Below, one piece after another: positions 1-11,000 of a DNA stretch of 64,000 nt (the first letter of the stretch is position 1; each line of letters begins with the position of its first letter). Made by a program: the position numbers and the translations under genes. Below the pieces are notes generated by a model, which saw nothing but the letters and a program-made list of their open reading frames with translations, was not told where the DNA came from and searched no databases. Location: positions 84,770,292-84,834,291 of the forward strand of contig NC_080043.1 of the NCBI RefSeq assembly GCF_012489685.1, written 5' to 3'. This DNA is from Lotus japonicus. Lineage: Eukaryota; Streptophyta; Magnoliopsida; Fabales; Fabaceae.

Positions 1-173
1 ACAATCATATATTAAATCACCACAGACATCAAGCTCCATGTCTGCATTTATTTGTTACAGAACCTCCAACTATGGAATATATACTTGCTGTTATCTCATA
101 ATATATGCTTAAAGTTTCAGATTCTCTGCAGTATAGATATTCATAGGCATAAATTAGCACTGACTTACCTCAA

Positions 174-1150
174 ATTGATCATTAAACAAGGTTGAGCAAA
201 AATGACAGAGAAGCACGGAGCGCATTGCTTCTGGCCAAATGTAGTTTTGTAAAAGAATGCAGAAAGACCAACTTTAGAAGCTCTTGAACTGATTTGATCA
301 ATAGATATAGCTCTGGCACATGTCATATAATTGGATAACATTACTCCAGTCACAAGCAACATGCAGAATCCCCACTCCTGGAGATGATACGAAATGTCAG
401 AAACATCATAATCGGTACAGTGCAACCAAGATGTATAGAAGGACAACGCGCACAATCGTAAGCAACTGAAACCCTCCCAAATGAACAATCATTACATTGA
501 ATTCAATTAATGGAGTCATTAAATAACTAGGAATTTCTCTGCATGTTGAAAAATCAAGAGCAGGATCTACCAGTAGAGGGGAATGGGTCCTCTTATACAA
601 AAAGAGACTTAAACTCCAAGACTAAACATGACCACTAAAGAGACGAGCTTTTTCACAAAGCTACCAAAATTAAGATTATTTATCAAAATATGCTGACTCC
701 AAATACCAATTAAATTAATCTGCTTTATTTATCCTTTCATATGCAACTTTAATGAGTTAGATTATAACTAATGACTAATGAGCTTATGGCAGAAACAATA
801 AAAATAACACATCTACTAATTCAATTTCAACCAAACAGGGTCTTCAATTCTTGAATCTGTTTTCATCATTTCTGTTACCTGAGTCAGTTCAACTGCAGCT
901 AGTCCTCATTGATTGATTGTGTAATGTGATTCATAGCACACGCTCCTCTGGAAGAAAAAAAAAATCCCAATCAGGGTTTTGTCAATGAAACTGAAATCAT
1001 TGAAATTTGAAAGCAGTAGAAACTGAAGGTGAAGTTAGAATCTTACTACTGTGTGTTGGTGTGAAGTTAGAGAAAATCCCTAATTGTTGTTTCAACTCAG
1101 CGACGCGTATCATGTCGAAGAAAAAACATAGTCATACATTGTTGCTTTGC
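174..1150 (-). other. 5' exons of a minus-strand gene leaving the window (partial)
   Basis: Read on the minus strand there are consistent splice signals in order: a first exon ending near 1047 before a GTAAGA donor, a pyrimidine-rich acceptor with an exon at about 947-879 ending CTCAG before GTAACA, and a further exon ending at 174 before GTAAGT. No long open frame covers these exons, so they may be mostly 5' untranslated, with the coding body left of position 1. Reading frames of about 60-110 codons here match no family I recognise. Direction is inferred only from splice signals; an unrelated noncoding transcript is possible. Confidence 0.35.
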
Positions 1151-2340
1151 TTTTGCTGCTATTTCGTCTTCGTGTGTGTCTCTCACCATCCCCTTCCCTT
1201 TTTCTCATCTCTTTTATTAAAATGTATTAATGGTCAAATTAGTCATTGAGAGATGAGAGAGACTAAAATCAAAGACGGTTAACCCAATAAAAAAATAGTA
1301 CTACTACTACCTCATGTCATTCGTCTCTACAATACATTGGTTAACATCATTACATTTTCTCAATAAGCGCAATTGTGTTAAGATGATCTTTTAATTAGGG
1401 ATGAAGGGGATATGACATAAACTCTTGGAATGTTTTTCAAAATGGGTGTTATTTTGTCACCCCACCCTAATTCTGACTCCTCTTTTTTTTTAAACCCAAT
1501 AATACCTCAATTTAAAAAATACTCCTCCCCTCCTCACTCACCACTACTCACACAAAACACCTCCCTCCTCTTCATCTTCCACTTCACCCCGTCATCATCT
1601 TGTTCCTCAACCTCACCCATCACCTTCATCTTCTTCTTCCTCTTCGACCTCATTCACATCATCGTCTTCTTCTCATCTCTCAACCTTACTTCCATTTAGC
1701 TTTGGTAAGTTCCCATAACCTGAATATTCTTTCATTTTCTATTTTCTCTCCCTTTTTCTTTTGTAAAGAAGTTTTTGTCATTGGAGCGAAACTTAACAAG
1801 GTTATGAAACTCGATAGTTGTTGTAGTATACTAGGTTTTAAAATCCGGTATTGCTTAGGAAACCCTTTTGTTCCAGTTTTAGAACCCGGAAGAACCTAGG
1901 ACACTTTTGTTTAGAACCGGGTAAGTCAAATGTTTTTTTATTACAGGTTTGAGAACCTGCAATAGTTAATGTTTACTTTTTAAAGTTCGGCTTCTCAAAC
2001 CTAATAGTGTATAAGTGTAATTTTTTGTTCCTTTAGAACCCAATAGTGCTTAGGGTACTTTGTGTTTTTGGTTTATCATTGTTTCAATTACCACATCTCA
2101 CTAATTATATTGCAGTACTAATATGGCTAGAACAAGAGGACCCTCGTCATGTGCGGGTGGTCACGACTTACCTCGAGGTATGAGTAGTCGTTGTACGATT
2201 GCTCGTGGAGCGTGGAGCAGGAGGCTGCACATTAGAAGTAAGAGGATGCACATGTTGAACTAGTTAGCTCACTAGCATAGTAGGAGCCATTGTTTTCTAG
2301 CGGGACTGACGACTTGTTTATCCTTACTAGTTATGCTGAT

Positions 2341-3152
2341 TGTAACACCCCAATCTGATGATTGGCCACATGGTAACAACGCGAGTCTTTCCACACATTT
2401 TGTTCTCACTGACGTGCTTCCCGAGAAAACTTCCTAGAATGTCACCTATTCCAATATTGCTCCAAGGCAAGCACACTTAACCTTGGTGTTTTTATGAGTT
2501 AGGCTCTCGAAAAGAAGATGCATTTTGTTGTCATGAGTAGTACTAATAAAATCTTATATGCCATCCTACTCTATATAATCTCATATCTATACTCGGAAGA
2601 CCTCTTGTTGGGATGCGAGATTGGTTCATTGATATGTCCCTCCGCCTAGAATTCTGTCAAGAGTCGCTCCTTATCCGTGCCTCATTACACCAGTGTTCAC
2701 TCCCCGCCCTCGTCAGCCCTGGGTGTTACATGTCCACCGATTTCCGCTTGGTTCGTACCTGAACCACACCGTACTAGGAGAGGTTGGCTCTAATACCATT
2801 TGTAACATCCTGATCTCACGACTATCCTCACGGTAACAACACAAGACTTTCCAACATGTTTTTTCCTCACTCACGTGCTTCTCGGAAAAACTTCCTAGAA
2901 CGTCAGTCATCCCAATATTTCTCCAAGGAAAGCACATTTGACCATGGAAATTTTATAAGTTGGGCTGCTGAAAAGAAGACACATCTTATTCTCATGTAAT
3001 ACTAATCAAATAGTATATTCCCTCCTCAACTGTATAGTCTCATATCTATAAAGTCTCAAAATATCTTTTGTTCGTGTGTGAGATAGGTCCATTCATGTGT
3101 CCCTCATTGCACCGGCGTTCACTCCTTGACCTCGTCGGCCCAGGGTGTTACA
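2341..3152 (-). mobile_element. Cassandra-type TRIM retrotransposon
   Basis: Two direct copies bounded by TGTAACA...TGTTACA lie at 2341-2730 and 2801-3152 and act as LTRs. The 70-bp interior (2731-2800) contains, on the minus strand, a TGGTATTAGAGCC primer-binding site beside the upstream LTR, one base from the usual tRNA-Met site. On the minus strand both LTRs carry sequence like the second half of 5S rRNA (GTTAAG..GTGCTTG, then a GGATGGGTGACCT-like stretch ending GGAAGT), the hallmark of Cassandra. Flanks are CTGAT and CTGAC, a 5-bp target duplication with one mismatch. There is no coding capacity, as normal for TRIMs. The LTRs have diverged visibly, so it is not recent. Confidence 0.85.
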
Positions 3153-3436
3153 CTGACCAAGTTTATCGTTTGTGTGGACGACGTTATTAGAAGTATACAT
3201 AAGTTGTTTCAGCTATTTTTCTGGTTAATGTAGTTTTGTATACGTTTTATCTATTCTTGTTTGAACAATTTTGTAGGATTCTGCATAACATGGAGACTTA
3301 ACGATTGTGTGCAATGGGAAAAAGCTCGACCAATTGAAGTGTAAGGACCATACACACGAGTTTGAGGCAGTCCAAATATCATGTCTTTATCCCTAGTAGT
3401 CGTGCTTAGTGCTTACACCACATTGTGGACAAGGGC

Positions 3437-3556
3437 TTGGTCATGACATTTGCTGAGAGGTGGTACCGAGAGACCTCTTCCTTCCACTTGTCGTTCGAGG
3501 CGATAAATGTCACCTTAGATGATGTGTCATCTCTACTTTATCTCCCTACGGATTAA
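3437..3556 (+). pseudogene. Plant mobile domain (PMD) fragment
   Basis: Forty codons encode a segment containing ERWYRETSSFHLSF and VTLDDVSSLLYLPTD before a TAA stop. This matches the conserved PMD block of MAIN-like proteins and, closely, the block ERWHEETSSFHMPF...TLDDVSAILHLPT of the intact gene at 20850-23155 in this window. Nothing coding remains downstream. It is a relic of the transposon-borne PMD gene family. Confidence 0.75.
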
Positions 3557-3559
3557 GAC

Positions 3560-4164
3560 TGATCCAAGGAAGTCAATAGCTTGGTCGTGTTTCTTGGTGT
3601 CTCTAGAGAGGAGGCATTGGCGAAGATGCATGATACGCGTGACTCCATGAGCGGTACACAGAAGCCATGCATGTTTGATTCTCATTTCAACATCAAATTC
3701 TTATTTTTTGCGTCAATATTTACCTTCACATTCTAAAAATGTGCATGTCCATATTACATATGAGCGGTTTAACGAGTTCTATTTGTATAAACAATTGATA
3801 TTACTCAAGTTTAATTAATAATTGATATTTAATAATTAATTGAAGTAATTTTAACAATTCAATAATTTATTTATTTATTTAATAATATGAATATTTAATT
3901 AGTAAATTTAAAATAAATCAAGTAATAAGTTTTTAATATCATGAAATATATTTTTAGTAAATTTAAATTTATTCATCTTCAGCATTAATTATTTTTCTCT
4001 ATTATGCTTTCGTAAGTCACTTTACTAATATATAATAGATTTAAAAAGTTAAATGATATTTTTTCAAAGAATAAATCATATTTTTAAAACAAAATTGATT
4101 TTATTGATGAAAAGTTAAAAAAAAAATAATGAGAACATTCCTTTAAAGTAGAATGGGAAAAGCT
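3560..4164. other. AT-rich gene-free stretch
   Basis: Very AT-rich sequence with short TAATT and ATTTA runs. No open frame, RNA gene or clear repeat boundary seen. Confidence 0.6.
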
Positions 4165-4508
4165 TGAGGAAAAACCTTTCGGTCCTACAATATTTTGATG
4201 ATTAAAGCAACTCATGAGAGAGCCTCATTAAGACCTCCCTACGAAAAAACCTAGTGGGAAAAACCCTTGGGGAGGGAAAAAAAAGTACTCAAACACAAGC
4301 CAACAACACAAATCGCCATAAAAAACTGAAAAAACATTCCTCTACAATTGGTACTATCAGCGTACCCTAATGAATTGGAAAAAATCAGCTTCCATTGGCG
4401 TGAAGTTCCTGTTAATCTTTGCAATTCAAAGACAATGCCAAATAAATGCAAAAAGCCCCATGCTTGTTTCAAAACAGCCAGTGAGCCTTTGCCTTCAATA
4501 ATAAATCT
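4165..4508 (-). mobile_element. Old retroelement remnant, left part, split by the TRIM array
   Basis: On the minus strand this contains a short frame and a GGTTTTTCCCACTAGG / GGTCTTAATGAGGC motif pair of the kind seen in plant LTR-retrotransposon ends. The segment appears to continue at 6236-6480 on the other side of the TRIM concatemer, where a minus-strand GVTGGLLSFWDPYSI peptide resembles the G-G-L-L-x-x-W-D block of plant LINE endonucleases. Superfamily is unresolved because the two hints conflict. Confidence 0.3.
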
Positions 4509-6235
4509 TGTTGGAATCAAGTGTTAGAGTCAAGTCCCACATCGGAGAAGTCAAGGTAAGATGGAGAGTTTATAAGGAGATGGACACATAAACCTAATGC
4601 CTTAAGGTTTTGAGTTAAGATGTGGTGTCCGAGATCTCCTTGGTGTTTCCCCTCGACCTTGCCTCACAGGTCCTCGCTGTGACTCTCCCCAACAAGTGGT
4701 ATCAGAGCCAATGGTTGGTGTAGCCATGGTAACAACTCCTTGTGTCGAAAGTCTTCCTAGCAGTGTGGCTAGGCGGCGGGTTCCGTTGGAAGCGAACGAC
4801 GGTGCAAGGTGAATAGCTTCCGCAGACGGGAGGAACATGGGTGATGTGGTTGAAGGACTCACACTTGAGGGGTAGATTGTTGGAATCAAGTGTTAGAGTC
4901 AAGTCCCACATCAGAGAAGTCAAGGTAAGAGGGAGAGTTTATAAGGAGATGGACCCATAAACCTAATGCCTTAAGGTTTTGGGTTAAGATGTGGTGTCTA
5001 AGATCTCCTTGGTGTTTCCCCTCGACCTTTCCCCACGGGTCCTCGCCGTGACTCTCCTCAACAAGTGGTATCAGAGCCGATGATTCGTGGGACCATAACG
5101 ACTCGAGCCGATGGTTGGTGTAGCCATGGTAATGACTCCTTGTGTCGAAAGTCTTCCTAGCAGTGTGGCTAGGCGGCGGGTTCCGTTGGAAGCGAACGGC
5201 GGTGAAAGGTGAATAGCTTCCGCAGACGGGAGGACCACGGGTGATGTGGTTGAAGGGACTCACACTTGAGGGGGTAATTGTTGGAATCAAGTGTTAGAGT
5301 CAAGTCCCACATTGGAGAAGTCAAGGTAAGAGGGAGAGTTTATAATGAGATTGACCCATAAACCTAATGCCTTAAGGTTTTGGGTTAAGATGTGGTGTCC
5401 CAGATCTCCTTGGTGTCTCCCCTCGGACTTGGCCCCATGGGTCCTCGCTGTGACTCTCCCCAACAAGTGGTATCAGAGCCGATGGTTGGTGTAGCCATGG
5501 TAACAAGTCCTTGTGTCGAAAGTCTTCCTAGCAGTGTGGCTAGGCAGCGGGTTCCGTTGGAAGCGAACGACGGTGCAAGGTGAATAGCTTCCGCAGACGG
5601 GAGGAACATGGGTGATGTGGTTGAAGGACTCACACTTGAGGGGTAGATTGTTGGAATCAAGTGTTAGAGTCAAGTCCCACATCAGAGAAGTCAAGGTAAG
5701 AGGGAGAGTTTATAAGGAGATGGACCCATAAACCTAATGCCTTAAGGTTTTGGGTTAAGATGTGGTGTCTAAGATCTCCTTGGTGTTTCCCCTCGACCTT
5801 TCCCCACGGGTCCTCGCCGTGACTCTCCTCAACAAGTGGTATCAGAGCCGATGATTCGTGGGACCATAACGACTCGAGCCGATGGTTGGTGTAGCCATGG
5901 TAACGACTCCTTGTGTCGAAAGTCTTCCTAGCAGTGTGGCTAGGCGGCGGGTTCCGTTGGAAGCGAACGGCGGTGAAAGGTGAATAGCTTCCGCAGACGG
6001 GAGGACCATGGGTGATGTGGTTTAAGGGACTCACACTTGAGGGGGTAATTGTTGGAATCAAGTGTTAGAGTCAAGTCCCACATCAGAGAAGTCAAGGTAA
6101 GAGAGAGAGTTTATAAGGAGATGGATCCATAAACCTAATGCCTTAAGGTTTTGGGTTAAGATGTGGTGTCTAAGATCTCCTTGGTATTTCCCCTCGACCT
6201 TGCCCCATGGGTCCTCGTCGTGATTCTCCCCAACA
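4509..6235 (+). mobile_element. TRIM concatemer: five LTRs and four internal domains
   Basis: LTRs of 186-187 bp, each starting TGTTGGAATC and ending CAACA, lie at 4509-4694, 4878-5063, 5279-5465, 5649-5834 and 6050-6235. Each of the first four is followed by a perfect tRNA-Met primer-binding site (TGGTATCAGAGCC, for example 4697-4709), and each later LTR is preceded by a purine tract (TTGAGGGG). Internal domains alternate 183, 215, 183 and 215 bp; the longer type has about 32 extra bases after the primer site. The structure is therefore a 770-bp dimer present twice, plus a closing LTR. Flanks AATCT and AACCT suggest a 5-bp target duplication with one mismatch. Short reading frames inside repeat with the unit and are not genes. 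Confidence 0.9.
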
Positions 6236-6454
6236 AACCTGTCATTTCCACTTTTGCAGCGTTAGGTTTCTTCAAGGCCCTCAAACCCATATAAAAATAT
6301 GGTTGTGCACCAATGTTAACATAATACAAATGAAATTAGGATCCTACACCACCTCCTCCACATTAATTGAATATGGATCCCAAAAAGAGAGTAACCCACC
6401 AGTGACTCCAATAGCGTGTCTAATTTCTCCCTGCACATTGATGAATGAATCAAA
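6236..6454 (-). mobile_element. Old retroelement remnant, right part (LINE endonuclease-like)
   Basis: Continuation of the element at 4165-4508. The minus strand encodes a short GVTGGLLSFWDPYSI-containing peptide interrupted by stops, reminiscent of the plant L1-type LINE endonuclease. Too short and decayed for firm assignment. Confidence 0.3.
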
Positions 6455-6936
6455 GCCTAGTTTGGAAGAACTTATTTGAACTTATCTGACAGCATAAGCT
6501 CTTACGCCAGTGTTCGGGAGGGGTTATGCAAACAACTTACTCAGGATAGCTTATGAAAAACAACTTATGCTTATATACAACTTATTTTTAATTGGTTTAA
6601 TAGCTCTTTTGGTCCCTCACTTTTCATGATTTTGCACTTTTGGTCCCTCTAGGAAAAAATTAGCAAAATTAGTCCCTCACATTTACACACTTTTGCAGTT
6701 TTAGTCTAAATAGGGATCATTTTTGCAAACAAATAAGCAATGTGGAGGACCAAAAGTACTAATTTTTTTATTGGGGACCAAGAGTGCAAAAATGTGATAA
6801 GTGAGGGAGCAAAAGAGCTATTAAGCCTTTTTAATTTATTTCAATAAATTTTTAAAAATAGCTTATGAATAAGCGCTTATGTCATAAGCGCTTATGACCA
6901 TAAGCGCTTAATTAAGCTGTTTTTCCAAACGGGCCC
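6455..6936. mobile_element. Outer MITE with CGTTTGGAA termini
   Basis: The left end (AGTTTGGAAGAACTTATTTG) and the reverse complement of the right end (CGTTTGGAAAAACAGCTTAA) are imperfect inverted repeats. Both are followed by CATAAGC and AAGCGCTTA palindromes, at the left and densely at 6861-6915. It has no coding capacity. A second inverted-repeat element is inserted in its middle. Exact ends and target duplication are uncertain. Confidence 0.6.
6594..6827. mobile_element. Inner 234-bp inverted-repeat element with 9-bp target duplication
   Basis: The ends GGTTTAATAGCTCTTTTGGT and, reverse-complemented, GGCTTAATAGCTCTTTTGCT form terminal inverted repeats, followed by CCCTCACTT on both sides. 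The flanking 9-mer TTTTTAATT (6585-6593 and 6828-6836) is a perfect target duplication of Mutator-like length. The termini resemble those of the 1.44-kb element at 30190-31627. Confidence 0.8.
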
Positions 6937-6959
6937 AAATTCCACCCACTTAGAATAAA

Positions 6960-7325
6960 AATCTTTAATACTTGTTCAAGTCAAATTTTGTTATACATAG
7001 GTTGGTATATTAAACATAAAAATTGATAAATATTCAAGTCAATTTAACTTATACTTATATATATTTTACTCTATTTTTTATTATTTAACTATAATATTTC
7101 TATATTATTACATTAAATATATTCTTTAATCCTATATATATAATATAGATTATACACACTTAACTTTAATATTTTTTTAGTATTCTAACTTTAACATTTA
7201 ATGCATTTCTTATATATTAAAATTAATTATGATTTATAATTATAAGTTATGCCGCATAAATTTAAATAATCCATAATAACCTTAAATTTGTCTTATAATG
7301 AAAATATTTAATACTTTTTCAAGTC

Positions 7326-7361
<36 letters not shown>

Positions 7362-7740
7362 CTATTTATATTATATTTTTCTTAATAACATTTATATTAT
7401 TACTTTAAATATAGTCTTTAATACTTTTTCAAGTGAATTTTACTTAAATATATGTATTTATAAATATTTTATTATTAATTTTTACAATATTTATTTATAA
7501 TTACATTAATATAGTTATTAATACTTGTTCAAGTCAATTTTACTTATATACATATAGATATAGATACATATGTATTCCTTATACTTATATACATTTATTA
7601 TATTTCTTTATGATATTTATATATTATTATATTAAATTTGGTATTTAATTATTGTTCAAGTCACATTTACACACATATATATATATATATGTATAATTAT
7701 ATTAAATATAGTATTTAATACTTGGTCAAGTCAATTTTAC
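6960..7740. repeat. AT-rich degenerate tandem repeat built on a CAAGTCAATTTT motif
   Basis: A phrase close to TTAATACTTGTTCAAGTCAA, followed by a TTTTACTTATATATA-like run, recurs near 6968, 7032, 7310, 7420, 7525, 7650 and 7715, roughly every 60-120 bases with one longer gap. Between repeats are (TA)n runs, the longest at about 7328-7360. No genes are seen. The block ends just before the HD-Zip IV promoter. Confidence 0.6.
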
Positions 7741-7744
7741 TTAT

Positions 7745-8014
7745 ATCTCTATATATAGATAAAGAGATAGGTTTTCCCCCTTCACGTATTTGTGTCATCG
7801 TTTTAAGCAAGGTAACTCAAAAGCTATATTTTATTGTTTCTGGTGAGACCACCGTTGAACTAAACACTCATGATTTAGATTTATAATAGATAAAATAATT
7901 ATTTGATATACATACTCGTCTATCTTATTAATTGTTTTCACTTACATTGGTGATTTTTTGATTGTGTTTTAGCAGATTGTCCAATAGACTGTTTTGCTAA
8001 AAGCACAAAGAATC
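7745..8014 (+). promoter_or_regulatory. Core promoter, 5' leader and leader intron of the HD-Zip IV gene
   Basis: A TATA-like CTCTATATATAGATA lies at about 7746-7760. A leader exon ends AAGCAAG before GTAACT near 7810, and an acceptor TTTTAGCAG occurs near 7975, implying a leader intron of about 165 bp. Start and TATA placement are inferred from sequence only. Confidence 0.45.
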
Positions 8015-11000
8015 ATGGCAAGAGTGTTGAACTTTGAAACTCAACAAGTCGAGCATGATGTGTCCTCTTTGCAGCAGACACCAGCGACCTCATCACGAGG
8101 TGACAATGGAGGGAACAAAGACCGTAATCAACAACCTGTTGTTGCGACACTCCAGAATGTGGAAGAAGCTCCACATTCCGTTGAAGAAACCCAACCTCCT
8201 CCTACTTCTGGTGTCGGCACCCAACGACCCGGTGGAAATTTCAATAGTCGTCATACTCAACACCAGATACAAGTGATGGAAAAGTAGGGCTCCAACGAAA
8301 CTCCAACATTTTTTTTCTAATAATACAAACATATTTTCTTTCTTAGCTTTGCTTACTCAAAATTTTGCTTTTGAACTATACTCTTGTCAGCTTCTTCAAA
8401 TATAACCCTTACCCAAATGAGAGGCAAAGGAGAGAGCTCGGCAATTTTATCGGGCTGAATTCTATGCAAATCAAGTTTTGGTTCCAAAACAAGCGCACCC
8501 AGATGAATGTAAGGGACAAAACATCTATAACCTTCTACAATAGTTGCATTGAACTGTACCGCACTTATCAATTTCGATGTGGGTTGTCGTCTCTCTACAC
8601 CGCTCATACTCACTTTCTCTTCTATCTCATTTTCACTTGATTTTTATTCTTATCTTATTAGTCATCTATCAATTCTCATTTCTCTTTCCTCATTTTTATG
8701 TCTCTCAAGACTAAGGTATATTTTAGGTCTAAATCAATTAGAGAAAATTATTTTATTAATTTTTTTGAATAATATTACAAAATAAAAGATCAAAATTTGA
8801 AATTTTGATACATTGACATCCAACTTTTTCTTTTCCTATGATTTCCTAACATCTCTTCGACTTGTCTTAAGCAAACCATGTTTATTTTTTAAAACCCTAA
8901 ATATACTTCCTTATTTTATTCATTTATTATTAACTATTATCTCTCACTTCCTCCAAGATAGTTTCATCTCTTATATTTTTTTCACGGTGGAGTGTAAACA
9001 TCCAACGAGGTTGTATCCCTACATTTTTTCAAAATGAAATACTATTAAGTTGCACGAGTATTATGTAATGATTCTTTGGTTGTGTATGCATACATGCAGT
9101 ATATGTTGGAACATCACCAAAATACCCTTTTGATTGCTGAGAATGAAAAGCTCCGTGCTGAGAACCTACAGTACAAGGAAGCATTGAGGAACGTGAGGAA
9201 TGTTAAGTACCTTCACTATAGAGGCTGCCCATCTTCTGTTGGTGAAATGTCCTTTGAAGAGAAGCATTTGAGGCTTGAGAATGCTCAATTGAAAGAAAAG
9301 GTATAACAATTTTTATAACTAACACAACATCATGTAAATAACTCTCTCTCTCTCTCTGTCTCTCTCTCTCCTTGGTTGAACTAAATTAATGTATTTTTCT
9401 TTGTTTTATTTTCAGCTTAAAAAGATAAGAGAAATGATAGCAAAAATTGCAATACAACCATCAAGGACTTCATTCTCTAACCATCCACTGCCACCTCACA
9501 TTCCAATATCTTCAAGCTCGTTTGATATTGTCAACTATGTTCTGGAACCAAGCATGGAAATGCAAGTGCATGGTGGCAGAAGCGACCCTCAAATATCAAT
9601 TATCACAACTCCTTTTACTGAACCTGAGAAATCCTTAATTATGGAGCTTGCAGTTGGAGCTATGGAGGAATTTACTAAGATTGCTAATTGTGGATCACCT
9701 TTATGGATCCCCGGAATGCATAGTGATATTCTAAACCAACAAGAGTATGTTAGGGTTTTCCATGCAGGACTAGGGCCAACACCTATGGGGTTCAGATCTG
9801 AAGGCTCAAGGGAATCCATGATGGTTACCATGAATCCTAATAATCTCATTGAAATCCTTATGGATGTTGTGAGTATTATTAAAAGTTCCCAAAAATTAAT
9901 TATTGCAATTATATATATATATATATATATATATTTACCTTTGTATTGACAACAATTTTCAGAATCAATGGTCAACTGTATTTCCCGGTATTGTTTCTAG
10001 TGCAAAGACAACTGAAATCCTATCAACTGGAGTGGGAGGAAACTATGATGGAGCCCTGCAAGCGGTATTACCCTTTTTTTTCTTCACCTCTTGCGAGAAT
10101 TGATTAATAACATCTTTCGATATATATATCCTTTTTTATGAATAAATTTTGAAACCCGAGCCTCTCCCTAGAATTGATTATGAATTCAGAATCAAATGTA
10201 GAAGTATTTTAAACATGGGGTTTCACATAAGAATTTTTTTCCAGATATCAGCAGAGTTCCAGACGCTCTCACATCTTGTTCCTGCTCGTAATAGTTATTT
10301 CGTAAGGTATTGTAAGTATCACCCTGATAGGGCATGGGTTGTGGTTGATATTTCCTTGGATGATATGCGACCTGGTGCTGCCACAAGATGCAGAAGACGA
10401 CCCTCTGGTTGTATGATTCAAGAATTTTCAAATCGTTTCTCAAAGGTGTTATTACAAATGAAATCATTTCATTAATGATTCATTGCATTATCTGTTCAAC
10501 TAAACTAAATTTATTGAAACCAATTAATTGTTTTCTTTAGGTTACATGGATTGAACATGTAGAAGTTGAAGAGAAAGAAGTGCATGATATAGTCAAACAT
10601 CTATGTAATTCTGGCTTTGCCTTTGGAGCTAGGCAGTGGATAAGAACTTTAGAAAGATATTGTGAGGGCACTAACATACCACTAGAAGACATTAATGGTA
10701 TATGACATTTTATCCTTCTCTTTTGTTTTGTTCCATTCATTATCAAGATCTTGTTAGATCAAAGTTTAATCAATTATTACACTTAATTGTGAATTTCAAT
10801 CCTTAATTATATGTATATGAAACAGGGATAGATCCTGAAGAAAGAAAAACCTTGATGAAGTTGGCAGAGAAAATTATGCAGAGCTATTGCAACTATGTTG
10901 GTGCTTCCCCACCACCTCATGTTTGGACAGTCCAGACAACACCAGCGGGCGCTGATGACGTGAGGGTCATGACCAAAAACAAAACTGATGCATCGGGAGC

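Larger units (their letters stand above)
1436..3720 (+). mobile_element. Degenerate Mutator-like element with plant-mobile-domain remains
   Basis: The left edge (about 1436-1463) resembles the terminal repeat of the better preserved element at 18702-24060, sharing the CACCCCACCCT core. It is followed, as in that element, by a pyrimidine-rich leader (about 1555-1700) and a splice-donor-like GGTAAGT. A short frame starts at 2123 and a PMD fragment lies at 3437-3556. The body is decayed by stops and interrupted by a Cassandra TRIM at 2341-3152. I could not place a right terminus or a target duplication, so the extent is approximate. Confidence 0.4.

Noticed and set aside
4602..6061. Pairs of 73-134 codon minus-strand frames repeated across the TRIM array
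   Set aside because: They coincide with LTRs and primer-binding regions of a TRIM and repeat with its unit; TRIMs have no genes.
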